Source of the DNA: Flexivirga caeni | GTDB lineage: Bacteria > Actinomycetota > Actinomycetes > Actinomycetales > Dermatophilaceae | Length of the DNA: 64,000 nt | Direction: 5' to 3' | NCBI RefSeq assembly: GCF_003724155.1 | Contig: NZ_RJJQ01000020.1 | Coordinates: 36,705 to 100,704, forward strand | Shown here: positions 55,228 to 62,792 of the stretch, piece after piece | How positions within the stretch are numbered: the stretch's first letter is position 1 | Layout of the letters: each line of letters starts with the position of its first letter | Notes under the pieces: generated by a model | Seen by the model: only the letters and a program-made list of their open reading frames with translations | Told to the model about the DNA's origin: nothing | The model's database searches: none | Program-made: the position numbers and the translations under genes

Positions 55228-56811
55228 CTACAGGTGCCTGAAGGCTCCGCCGTCGTCCTCGGCGACGAGCACCATGAAGTCCACGACCAGTTGCGCCGTG
55301 CGGCCCTGCGCGTCGAGGCCCCAGTAAATCGGGTAGCCGCCGTCGCCGAATCCGGAGTCGCAGGCAACGCCGGTGTCGCCGTTGCCGAGCGGGAACTCCA
55401 GCACCCTGGGATACGGGGTTGCGGTGAAGCGGTCGTATGCCGCAGCCTTCGCGCGCCGGGTCATCGTCGCGTAGCCGGCGTAGTCGACGATGCAGACGCA
55501 GCCCGCGTCGACACCGACCACGTGCCCGCTGCCCGGCAGCGAGGCCGGCCGCCACGCAACCGGCGGCTCCTCGCTGAAGCGCACGCGCACGGCAGCGTTG
55601 CACTCGAACGCGGTGACCCGCTCGACCGGGTAGGCACCCGGTCGGACCGTGCGCGCGAGTGGGCGGGCGTTGTCGTTGTCATAGCCGAAATCCACGACCG
55701 ACAGCACTCCCGTGGCGCTGACCAGGGCGCCGACACGTTCCACCTGCGCCCGGGTTGTCTGACCGTCCAGGTCGGCGTCGCGATCGGTGAAGTTGCGCGT
55801 CTCGTCCAGGTGCGTCTCCTTCTGCGGCAACTCGGCCAGTGGTGCGTCCGCGGCGCACTCCCGCAACCGGGCGTCCACGGTCGCCCGGTCCTCGAACGGC
55901 TGTGTGGGCTCCCCGAAGTATTCGCTGATCGCCGAGATCCGCCAGTCCGGGCCCTGGGCGTGCAGCGTGTACTCGCGGAACTTCGTGAGCGGGGACGTGC
56001 GCTTGGTCAGCACCCGAGCGACGTCGTCCTGGACCTCCGACCGGACGAACTGCTCCACCTCCGGCCCGTACTCGGCCGGGTTGCTGAACGACCGCGCCAG
56101 GCGCACAGACGTCGGGTCCGTGAAGTGATTGCGGGTCGTCTGCGCCATCAGCTCGCCCCAGATCTCGAAGCGATCGCGGGTCTCGTCAGTGTCGCGCCGC
56201 CGATCAAACGCGGGCGCGGCGATCTCCCACTGTGTTTCGTACTCGACGATGAATCGGTGGACCCGGTTTTCGGGGGAACTGGCCGGCCGGCCGAGCTGCT
56301 TGGTCAACAGGGTGAACTCCAGATCGTCGCGACGCGGTATGCCGAAACGCTCGTCGCCATACGGGAACGGGGAGCGGGTGCCGGTGTCGTAGTAGCCGCG
56401 CCGCTCGTAGAAAGCGATCAGGTCGGTCCGCTGCCGCAGGACGGTCATCTCCATCCGGGTGCTGGACCACTGCCGCTCGGCATACCTCTCGGCATACGCC
56501 ATCAACTGGCCGCCGATGCCTGCACCCTGCAACGTCGGCGAGACCGCGAACATGCCGAAATATGCTGCGCTGATGCGTTTTTCGAGCTGGCAGCAGGCAA
56601 CGAGGGCGTCGTCGACGACCGCGACGAGCACCGCGCCGCGCGCGACCAGCTCGGCCACTTCCGTTGCGTCGGTTCGCTGACCGTCCAACAGGTCGGCCTC
56701 GGTCGTCCAGCCCGCACGACTGGACTGACCCCGGTATGCTGACTCGACCAGCCCCACGACGGCCGCCACGTCGGCGGCATTTGCAGTCCGGATCTCCGCC
56801 TGTTTGCTCAC
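55228..56811 (-). CDS. Three-domain fusion: GNAT acetyltransferase, NTF2-like domain, DUF4241
   Basis: A 527-residue protein. Residues 1-155 are a GNAT domain (FAVSPTLQGAGIGGQLMAYAE, YERRGYYDTG). A middle region about 165-310 contains an NTF2-like pattern (TKFREYTLHAQGPDWRISAI). The C-terminal about 200 residues are DUF4241, ending GFGDGGYPIYWGLDAQGRTA and LVVDFMVLV. DUF4241 occurs alone or in immunity-type proteins. The GTG start overlaps the stop of the next GNAT gene (GTGA). The reading frame continues far upstream without homology. The combined activity is unknown. Confidence 0.78.
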   Translation of the reverse strand: MSKQAEIRTANAADVAAVVGLVESAYRGQSSRAGWTTEADLLDGQRTDATEVAELVARGAVLVAVVDDALVACCQLEKRISAAYFGMFAVSPTLQGAGIGGQLMAYAERYAERQWSSTRMEMTVLRQRTDLIAFYERRGYYDTGTRSPFPYGDERFGIPRRDDLEFTLLTKQLGRPASSPENRVHRFIVEYETQWEIAAPAFDRRRDTDETRDRFEIWGELMAQTTRNHFTDPTSVRLARSFSNPAEYGPEVEQFVRSEVQDDVARVLTKRTSPLTKFREYTLHAQGPDWRISAISEYFGEPTQPFEDRATVDARLRECAADAPLAELPQKETHLDETRNFTDRDADLDGQTTRAQVERVGALVSATGVLSVVDFGYDNDNARPLARTVRPGAYPVERVTAFECNAAVRVRFSEEPPVAWRPASLPGSGHVVGVDAGCVCIVDYAGYATMTRRAKAAAYDRFTATPYPRVLEFPLGNGDTGVACDSGFGDGGYPIYWGLDAQGRTAQLVVDFMVLVAEDDGGAFRHL

Positions 56812-57314
56812 TGCCCCACTCCCCGTCCCGATGGTTCGCCGCCAGGATTCGCACCCGGGTCGGCGTTTACCGATTGTTGCAGCAACTGGTCCGACGCTTC
56901 GAAGCCGAGACGGCGGTAGAGCGGGACAGCCCGGCGGCCCGAACTCACCGTCACCCGAGTGGCACCGGTCGTCACTGCGTGAGCCGTCGCCGCTCGCACG
57001 AGTGCTGATCCGAGGCCTGCACCGCGAAACTGTGGCAGGACGAAAACGCTTTGGATATCCGCCGATCGACGCGATGCGTCCCCCGGCCGTGGCACGCGCG
57101 GGAGGAGCGCGAGCCACGCCATACCGACCAGCCCGTGATCGGCGACCCGAGCGACAAACGCGAGATGCGAATCGAAGTGGCTGGACCACCACGCGGCGAA
57201 ATCATCGGCAAATGACTCCTCCGATTGGCGGCGGCGCTCATCCGCCGAGGCATGCAACCAGAGCAACCCGGCGACTGCTCGGCGATCGCCCGGTTGCGCG
57301 ACACGGATCTCCAC
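56808..57314 (-). CDS. GNAT acetyltransferase
   Basis: A protein of about 168 residues with a single GNAT domain. It has VEIRVAQPGDRRAVAGLLWLH at the N-terminus, the acetyl-CoA loop VFVLPQFRGAGLGSALVRAA (about 92-111), and RRAVPLYRRLGF near residue 135. The substrate is unknown. I prefer the GTG at 57314 because homology starts there and the upstream ATG (57359) would overlap the divergent MaoC gene. It is coupled to the downstream fusion gene. A His/Asp-rich N-terminal part suggests a distinct substrate pocket. Confidence 0.8.
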   Translation of the reverse strand: MEIRVAQPGDRRAVAGLLWLHASADERRRQSEESFADDFAAWWSSHFDSHLAFVARVADHGLVGMAWLALLPRVPRPGDASRRSADIQSVFVLPQFRGAGLGSALVRAATAHAVTTGATRVTVSSGRRAVPLYRRLGFEASDQLLQQSVNADPGANPGGEPSGRGVGQ

Positions 57315-57347
57315 GCAGTCGAGTGTTCCAGGCGCAATGATCGACGT

Positions 57348-57821
57348 ATGACGCAACACACGAGATCACCCGCCGAGTGGTTTTTCGAGGACTTCGAGGA
57401 GGGGCAGGTCTTCCGGACACAGGGGCGGACCATCACCGACGCCGACCTCGTCACGTTCGCGGGCTGGAGCTGGGACACCAATCCGGTGCACACGGATGCC
57501 GAGCACAGCGCCAGCGGCCGGTATGGCGAGCCGATTGCCCACGGAGCACTGGGGTTGTCGGTCGCGCTCGGATTGGCCTCGCGCCTGGGCATTTTCGAGA
57601 GTTGCTCGATCGCTCTGCTCGGGATCGACGGGTGGCGCTTCGAGCACCCGATCGTGGCGGGAGACACTGTGCACTGCGCTGTGCGCATCACCAGCGTCCG
57701 CGCTACCAGTAGCGGCGAGGCAGGGATCCTCGACCGCGAGTTCGTGCTCACCAATCAGCACGGCACCGTCGTACAACGCGGCAATATCGGGTTGATGGTC
57801 GCCCGACATCCGGCCGGATAG
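57348..57821 (+). CDS. MaoC-like hydratase/dehydratase (hotdog fold)
   Basis: A 157-residue single-hotdog hydratase. It has the catalytic dyad region FAGWSWDTNPVHTDAEHSAS (Asp and His, about 40-59) and the conserved IAHGALGLSVALGLASRLG (about 66-84). It would hydrate enoyl-CoA-type substrates; the pathway is unknown. The ATG at 57348 is the start of homology; upstream coding sense belongs to the opposite-strand acetyltransferase. It precedes a DJ-1-like gene by 22 bp, so the two may form a unit. Confidence 0.88.
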   Translation: MTQHTRSPAEWFFEDFEEGQVFRTQGRTITDADLVTFAGWSWDTNPVHTDAEHSASGRYGEPIAHGALGLSVALGLASRLGIFESCSIALLGIDGWRFEHPIVAGDTVHCAVRITSVRATSSGEAGILDREFVLTNQHGTVVQRGNIGLMVARHPAG

Positions 57822-57843
57822 ACAACGAAACGAGACCGACCTC

Positions 57844-58527
57844 ATGAGCAGACACATCCTGCACGTCGTCACCAACGTCAGCCACTACGACGATCCGGAC
57901 CATGCCACGGGCTTGTGGCTGTCGGAGCTCACGCACGCGTGGAAAGTCTTCGAGGATAAGGGTTTCCGGCAGACCATCGTGAGCCCGCAAGGCGGGAAGT
58001 CGCCACTGGAGCCCCGATCGCTGACGTTTCCGAACTACGACAAGACCGCGAAGGCGTGGCGCGCCGACTCCGAGCGGATGGCACTGCTGGAGACCACTCT
58101 CAGCCCCGACCAGGTCGACGCGGCCGACTACGAAGCGATCTACTTCACCGGAGGCCATGCGGTGATGTACGACTTCCCCGACAGTGAAGGCCTGCAACGC
58201 ATTTCGCGGGATATCTGGGAACGCGGCGGAGTCGTGTCGTCGGTCTGTCACGGATATTGCGGGCTGCTCAACCTCACGTTGTCCGATGGCTCGCTGCTGG
58301 TGGCCGGGCGCAAGGTGACCGGCTTCGCGTGGCAGGAGGAGGTTCTGGCACGGGTCGACAAGCTCGTCCCCTACAACGCCGAGGACGAGATGAAGAAGCG
58401 CGGGGCCCGCTACGAGAAGGCGAAGCTCCCGTTCGTTTCTTACACCGTGACCGACGGCCGGCTGGTCACTGGACAGAACCCGAACTCCGCCAAGGCGACC
58501 GCGCAGCAGGTAGCTGCGCTGCTGTAG
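57844..58527 (+). CDS. DJ-1/PfpI (Hsp31-like) type 1 glutamine amidotransferase-fold protein
   Basis: A 227-residue protein. The nucleophile elbow has Cys in SVCHGYCGLLN (about 138-148), the Glu/Asp of the triad region is in FTGGHAVMYDF, and the C-terminus is VTGQNPNSAKATAQQVA. In this family such proteins act as glyoxalase III or deglycase-type stress proteins or holdases. Which one applies is not clear. It follows the MaoC gene on the same strand and may be co-transcribed. Confidence 0.88.
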   Translation: MSRHILHVVTNVSHYDDPDHATGLWLSELTHAWKVFEDKGFRQTIVSPQGGKSPLEPRSLTFPNYDKTAKAWRADSERMALLETTLSPDQVDAADYEAIYFTGGHAVMYDFPDSEGLQRISRDIWERGGVVSSVCHGYCGLLNLTLSDGSLLVAGRKVTGFAWQEEVLARVDKLVPYNAEDEMKKRGARYEKAKLPFVSYTVTDGRLVTGQNPNSAKATAQQVAALL

Positions 58528-58549
58528 ACCGACATCGACCCTGCGGAGG

Positions 58550-58920
58550 TCATGGCTCCATGGCTGATCGGACGTATGCGCCGATCGTCGGCAGATCAAC
58601 GACAAGCGTGTCCCAAACTGCTTCGTAGTCCGTGCCTTCGTAGTGATGCGCGAGGCGGTCCCGCATCCGCCTGATCAGCGACCAGGGCACGTCCGGGTGG
58701 CGATGGTCTCGGCACTGAGTCGTGCGACGTTCTCCCCGATCTTGACGATCAGTGACTCGGCAGCGAGCCCCGGCACATTGACCGGGTCGGAGCGATACCA
58801 CTCGTGCCCCCGCGACCACTCGTGCCCCCGCGCAACCAGCTCTGCACCGACGCCGCAAAGGCGCATGACCTCCCGTAGCGCCGCGGTGTCGCGCTCGCCG
58901 GCGAACCTTGGCCGCGGAAC
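58550..58920 (-). pseudogene. HepT/DUF86-like HEPN toxin remnant, frameshifted
   Basis: The N-terminal part reads FAGERDTAALREVMRLCG to VKIGENVARLSAETIAT. The C-terminal part reads HPDVPWSLIRRMRDRLAHHY to AVWDTLVVDLPTIGAYV, with the HEPN RNase motif R-x4-H (RDRLAH), but in a different frame; the break is near 58692-58702. A perfect 18-bp tandem duplication lies inside the first part (RGHEWS/RGHEWY). No start codon or nucleotidyltransferase partner could be recognised. On the plus strand near 59010-59095 a short frame ending RRAKDVTDIDLLTQELGLK may be the tail of such a partner. Confidence 0.65.
58797..58832. repeat. 18-bp perfect tandem duplication
   Basis: ACCACTCGTGCCCCCGCG occurs twice back to back (58797-58814, 58815-58832), inside the HepT-like remnant. 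Eighteen bases keep the frame. It is one of two short tandem duplications in broken toxin-antitoxin genes in this window. Confidence 0.9.
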
Positions 58921-59125
58921 ATGATCCGCGAATCTCGGACACGGACCCTGCGCGGGGTCGAAGCCCGGGTCATCGAGCCGATGCCTCAGATCGAGATCAA
59001 GGAAAATGATGCCCACCTGGAATCCTCGGCTGGTTCGCCGCGCCAAGGACGTGACGGACATCGACCTGCTCACCCAAGAACTCGGCCTGAAGTAGGCGAA
59101 GAACCGCAATCTGCGCATGACTGTC

Positions 59126-59784
59126 TCAGTCGAACAGCTCCCAGTGACCCTCGGAGACGACGTCGACCTTGCCGTCAATGACGGTGATGGCCGTCTCGTC
59201 GTCGATGGCGTAGCCGGGCATTTCGAGCGCAGCGGCCCAGCGCTCCGCATCAGCCAGACCGAACTCCGGCATGTTCGGGTTGTCGAGGTGCGGGAAGATG
59301 CCGAAGTCGACCAGCCCCAGTGCGTCGACACTGCCCGTCGGCGACTGCCAGTCGCTCAGGTCCTGGCTCAGATGGGGCGCAGCAACCAGGCTCCCGGCGC
59401 TCACGCCGACCCACACCGTGTCGTGCAGCGAAGGCAGCACGTCAGCCACGCCGGACTGCCGCAACCAGTGCGCCAGGTAGAGCGGATCGCCGCCACCGAC
59501 GAGAAGAGCGTCGGTTTCCCGGACGATGGGGATCCACTGTGCCGCGTCGATGCTGAGGAGCGCAGTGAGCTCGAGCAGGCCGACAGACTTCCAGCCGATC
59601 TCGCACACCGGCGTCATTGCCTGCCGGAGACGATGCGCCACGCAGCAACGGGACCACCCGCCGGGTATGCCGCCGTCGGGATCACCAGGGCGCTGGCCTC
59701 GGCGATGGGTTTGCCCAGCATGTCGACGAGCGTGCCCGCGATGCTCGTGTTCTTGATGCCGGCCGAGGTGAGCAAGAGCTTCAT
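59126..59784 (-). pseudogene. Peptidase S51 (PepE/cyanophycinase-like), frameshifted
   Basis: The N-terminal segment from ATG 59784 reads MKLLLTSAGIKNTSIAGTL to VIPTAAYPAGGPV and stops at TGA 59614-59616 after 56 residues. The remainder, in another frame, reads TPVCEIGWKSVGLLELTAL, LVGGGDPLYLAHWL and the nucleophile elbow WVGVSAGSLVAAP to the end. The joined length (about 219 residues) matches the family, one base out of frame. A genuine frameshift or a sequencing error are both possible. The start overlaps the stop of the intact vapC gene (ATGA). Confidence 0.8.
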
Positions 59785-60230
59785 GTCTCGCCTCCGATTT
59801 CTCGTCCTCCCGAGTCCGGGTGCGAAGCACTCACCGCACCGGGAGCGATTACCTCGAGACCGACCGCCCGCGCAGCCTCGCCCAGCCGGTTGTCGTAGGT
59901 GAGAACGGCGTCGACATCAAGGCGCAGCGCCGCCTCCAGGTGCAGGGCGTCGAGGGTACGCAGGTGCGGCAGCGGCAAGAGCCCAGCGGAGCGGTATGCC
60001 GCCCGGTCGAGCGCCGCGAGCGACACGCCATCGAGGAGCGCGCTGACCTTCGCCTGATCCCGCTCCTCCCGCACGGCCAGACGACGCAACTCGGTCTCGA
60101 GTAGATCGCTGGAGACGAGCCTGGCAGGAGCCCGGCCGAGCCAGTCCAGCAGCGCATCCGTTTCCGCCTGCGCCACCAGCAGCGCCCCGAGCGCTGACGT
60201 GTCGACGTAGACGACCGGAACGTCGCTCAC
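59781..60230 (-). CDS. VapC-type PIN-domain toxin (intact)
   Basis: A 149-residue ribonuclease-type toxin. The four acidic PIN positions are present: Asp10 in VYVDTSALGALL, Glu in SSDLLETELRR (about 46), Asp in LRTLDALHLEAAL (about 93), and Asp in AVLTYDNRLGEAA (about 111). The family cleaves RNA, often tRNA; the target here is unknown. It is coupled to its antitoxin gene by ATGA and to the pepE remnant at its 3' end. It is the only toxin gene in this stretch with an unbroken reading frame. Confidence 0.88.
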   Translation of the reverse strand: MSDVPVVYVDTSALGALLVAQAETDALLDWLGRAPARLVSSDLLETELRRLAVREERDQAKVSALLDGVSLAALDRAAYRSAGLLPLPHLRTLDALHLEAALRLDVDAVLTYDNRLGEAARAVGLEVIAPGAVSASHPDSGGREIGGET

Positions 60231-60508
60231 ACTCGCTCCTCGCGGAGCTCATCGAGGAGCTGAGCCAGTGGGCGATCACCTTCGGCCGGCGCGGGCTTCA
60301 GCGCGGCCCAACCGCCGACCCGCTTTGCCGGCCGAACAATCGGCAACGAAGGAGGCGGAGCATCGAGAGGGACCAGGCGGCCAACGGGGATTCCGCTGTT
60401 GGTCAGCACGAACGACTGCCCCTCGGCGACGGCTCGGAGCACGCGCCCGGATTCGTTGCGCAACTCACGTTGCGAGAGGCTCTCTTCCTGGGGCGCGTCC
60501 GCACTCAT
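60227..60508 (-). CDS. Phd/YefM-type antitoxin
   Basis: A 93-residue antitoxin. The N-terminal Phd fold LSQRELRNESGRVLRAVAEG (about 13-32) and SFVLTNSGIPVGRLVPL are clear. The C-terminal region (about 55-93, PSLPIVRPAKRVGG to DELREERV) would wrap the PIN toxin. The ATG at 60508 is chosen because the -10 box ends 8 bp upstream, which would make the transcript leaderless or nearly so. A start three codons earlier is also possible. Confidence 0.85.
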   Translation of the reverse strand: MSADAPQEESLSQRELRNESGRVLRAVAEGQSFVLTNSGIPVGRLVPLDAPPPSLPIVRPAKRVGGWAALKPAPAEGDRPLAQLLDELREERV

Positions 60509-60515
60509 GCCGTTC

Positions 60516-60535
60516 ATTGTAGCACCCGCGCTACA
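60516..60535 (-). promoter_or_regulatory. Antitoxin promoter -10 box and operator dyad
   Basis: -10 TACAAT (60521-60516 on the minus strand) overlaps the dyad TGTAGC-N6-GCTACA (60518-60535). A Phd-type protein binding there would block RNA polymerase. No good -35 was seen. Confidence 0.6.
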
Positions 60536-60564
60536 CGGCGCTGCGACGTCTACGCTCGCACCAG

Positions 60565-60984
60565 TCAGGCCAGGTCGTCGAAACTGCCCTCTGCCGGCCG
60601 CCAGACCGTCCACGAACCGTCAGCGAAGCCCATGATCTCGGCGATCTCGACGTGGACCTCTTCCAGCTTCGGATGAATGGTTACCGAGCCTGTGTCCAAG
60701 AAGATCTGAATTCCGGCCCCTGTATCCTCCGAGGTTGACCCCACCGTGCCCGGCACCAACCTTCGCAACGCGTCCGCATAGCCGAGATCGGCCTCGTGCC
60801 AGACACGCTCGCCACAGTCGACTGTCGGCCAGACATACGAGTTCAGCGTCACGGGTGAACCGCCAGGCGGACCGTCGAACCTGAGCTGCACGTAGTCGTT
60901 GAGCACGAATTCCACCGAGTACATCCGGTCGCCGACGAGCCGCTGGAGCAACGCGTTCGGCACATCGCGACTTTCGGCAGTCAT
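60565..60984 (-). CDS. Uncharacterised protein downstream of higA
   Basis: A 139-residue protein with no motif I recognise. It appears to be a beta-rich single domain: YSVEFVLNDYVQLRF, PVTLNSYVWPTV, IQIFLDTGSVTIHPKLEE and the end SWTVWRPAEGSFDDLA. Its ATG overlaps the higA stop (ATGA), so it belongs to the same transcript. It may be an immunity-like or regulatory companion, but this is not supported by sequence. Confidence 0.6.
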   Translation of the reverse strand: MTAESRDVPNALLQRLVGDRMYSVEFVLNDYVQLRFDGPPGGSPVTLNSYVWPTVDCGERVWHEADLGYADALRRLVPGTVGSTSEDTGAGIQIFLDTGSVTIHPKLEEVHVEIAEIMGFADGSWTVWRPAEGSFDDLA

Positions 60985-61235
60985 GCGGTCTTCAGCGGCG
61001 CGATCGCAGCGATCTGCTCTGCGACACGATCCTCCGCGAGTTCCAGGTCATAGCGGGTCTGCAGGTTGAGCCAGAACTGCGGCTCGATCCCGAAGTATCG
61101 CCCTAACCTCAGCGCGGTGTCTGCCGTGATCGCACGCTTACCGTGCACGATCTCGTTGATCCGCCGGGCCGGCACACCGATCGAGGTCGCAAGCTTATTC
61201 TGCGTAATGCCGAAGCCCTCGATGAAGTCCTCCAT
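60981..61235 (-). CDS. HigA-type antitoxin, N-terminally shortened by a 13-bp duplication
   Basis: The original start, ATG 61293, reads MAEKLYPPIHPGEVLMED and then loses frame because TCCTCATGGAGGA is duplicated. The second copy supplies GGAGGA followed by an ATG at 61235, from which 84 residues continue intact: the HTH ITQNKLATSIGVPARRINEIV and RAITADTALRLGRYFGI, to the family end. So a protein lacking the first 15 residues can probably be made with a good ribosome site. The toxin gene upstream is also disrupted. Confidence 0.8.
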   Translation of the reverse strand: MEDFIEGFGITQNKLATSIGVPARRINEIVHGKRAITADTALRLGRYFGIEPQFWLNLQTRYDLELAEDRVAEQIAAIAPLKTA

Positions 61236-61253
61236 GAGGATCCTCCATGAGGA
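61228..61253. repeat. 13-bp perfect tandem duplication in higA
   Basis: TCCTCCATGAGGA (plus strand) occurs at 61228-61240 and again at 61241-61253. On the coding strand this inserts 13 bp, shifts the frame and creates a new GGAGGA-N5-ATG start. Confidence 0.92.
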
Positions 61254-61302
61254 CCTCACCCGGATGGATCGGCGGGTAGAGCTTCTCGGCCATCTCTCCT
61301 CC

Positions 61303-61582
61303 TCAGTGGTAGTCCACGATCTGCACGTCCTCAGCAGCTGCATCGGCCCAGGAAGCAGATCCGCCACTGGTCGTTCACCCCGATGCTGTGCTCGCCCTTC
61401 CGATCGCCTTTGAGCGATTCCAAGCGATTGCCGGGCGGCACACGCACCGCGTCCAGAGTCGTTGCGGCATCCAGAAGGTGGAGTCTCCTGTTCGCCGCCT
61501 TGTGGATTCGTGAGTCCAGTCGTTTCGGCGGTTCACGGCGCCAGACCTTCTCGGTGTCGCGGTCGCCGAACGATCTGATCAC
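61303..61582 (-). pseudogene. HigB/RelE-type toxin, frameshifted near the C-terminus
   Basis: The GTG start reads IRSFGDRDTEKVWRRE, RLHLLDAATTLDAVRVPPG and HSIGVNDQWRICF, then shifts frame and stops at 61331. In another frame the expected C-terminal end, ADAAAEDVQIVDYH, runs to TGA at 61303. The break is at about 61350. A 2-bp loss (TG) in CTGTGGGCC would restore the usual RICFxW. Without the last ~15 residues activity is doubtful. It would be transcribed with higA, whose original start follows 10 bp later. Confidence 0.82.
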
Positions 61583-61594
61583 GCACCGTGCATA

Positions 61595-61625
61595 TAACGT
61601 CTAGCGTCAATAACGCTAGACGTTA
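61595..61625 (-). promoter_or_regulatory. Perfect palindrome between higB and ychF (operator and/or terminator)
   Basis: TAACGTCTAGCGT (61595-61607) and ACGCTAGACGTTA (61613-61625) are perfect 13-bp arms with a 5-nt loop. It starts 13 bp before the higB start and includes the last codons and stop of ychF. It could be the HigA operator, the ychF terminator or both; its AT-rich sequence stands out. Confidence 0.65.
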
Positions 61626-62689
61626 AATCGGAACTCCACCACGTCGCCGTCTGTCATGACGTAGTCCTTGCCCTCCATGCGCGCCTTGCCGTGCGCGCGG
61701 GCCTCGGCGACCGAGCCGAGCTCAATGAGGTCGTCATACGAAATGACTTCGGCCTTGATGAAGCCCTTCTGGAAGTCACTGTGTATGACGCCGGCGGCCT
61801 GCGGCGCCGTCCAGCCGCGGTGGATGGTCCACGCTCGCGATTCCTTGGGGCCGGCCGTGAGGTAGGTCTGCAGCCCGAGGGTGTTGAAACCCTTGTGCGC
61901 CAACTGGTTCAGGCCGGACTCCTCGGCGCCGAAACCTTGCAGCATCTCCAGCGCTTCGTCGTCGGACATCTCGGTGAGGTCCATCTCGAGCTTGGCGTTG
62001 AGGAATATCGCCTCGGCCGGTTCGACCAGTCGCTGCAGCGACTCCTGCAGGTCGGTGTCGGTGAGCTGGTCCTCGTCGACATTGAAGACGTAAAGGAACG
62101 GCTTGCCGGTGAGCAGACCCAGCTCCTTGATCGGCGCGACGTCGAAACCCTTGGCGAACAATGTGTCTCCGGCTTCGAGGATCGCCTGCGCCTCCCTGGC
62201 CGCCTCCAGCACCGACGCGTCGGTCTTCTTGCCCTTCACTTCCTTCTCGATGCGCGGCACGGCCTTCTCGAGGGTCTGCAGGTCGGCAAGGATCAGCTCA
62301 GTGTTGATCGTCTCCATGTCCGACTCGGGAGACACCTTGCCGTCGACGTGGGTGACGTCGTCGTCGACGAAGACGCGGATGACCTGGCAGATCGCGTCCG
62401 CCTCGCGGATGTTGGCGAGGAACTTATTGCCCAGGCCCTCTCCCTCGGAGGCGCCGCGCACGATGCCGGCGATGTCGACGAACGAGACCGTGGCCGGGAC
62501 GATCTTGTCGGAATGGAAGAGCTCGCCGAGCTTGTCGAGCCGCTCGTCCGGCAGCGGAACGACACCGATGTTCGGCTCGATCGTCGCGAACGGGTAGTTC
62601 GCGGCCAGCACGTTGTTCTTGGTCAGCGCGTTGAACATGGTCGACTTGCCGACGTTGGGAAGACCGACGATTCCGATGGTGAGTGCCAC
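61616..62689 (-). CDS. ychF: Redox-regulated ATPase/GTPase YchF
   Basis: A 357-residue OBG-family P-loop NTPase. P-loop GLPNVGKSTM (9-18), switch DIAGIVRGASEGEGLGN and the ATP-favouring NVDED-type G4 (FNVDEDQL) are present. The C-terminal TGS domain ends DGDVVEFRFNV. It associates with ribosomes and is linked to oxidative-stress responses in other bacteria. The start codon is GTG. The stop lies within the palindrome just before the toxin gene. Confidence 0.95.
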   Translation of the reverse strand: MALTIGIVGLPNVGKSTMFNALTKNNVLAANYPFATIEPNIGVVPLPDERLDKLGELFHSDKIVPATVSFVDIAGIVRGASEGEGLGNKFLANIREADAICQVIRVFVDDDVTHVDGKVSPESDMETINTELILADLQTLEKAVPRIEKEVKGKKTDASVLEAAREAQAILEAGDTLFAKGFDVAPIKELGLLTGKPFLYVFNVDEDQLTDTDLQESLQRLVEPAEAIFLNAKLEMDLTEMSDDEALEMLQGFGAEESGLNQLAHKGFNTLGLQTYLTAGPKESRAWTIHRGWTAPQAAGVIHSDFQKGFIKAEVISYDDLIELGSVAEARAHGKARMEGKDYVMTDGDVVEFRFNV

Positions 62690-62792
62690 GGGTTCAGGAG
62701 TCTAATGCCGCGTCGGAGCGACCCCGAGATCGACGTACCTGCCCACGGTCCCGTCGAGCGCCGCCATACACAACGCGAGGTTCTCCGCAGGC

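Noticed and set aside
56812..57192. Upstream extension of the GNAT-DUF4241 frame
   Set aside because: It overlaps the neighbouring GNAT gene in another frame and has composition typical of a shadow frame.
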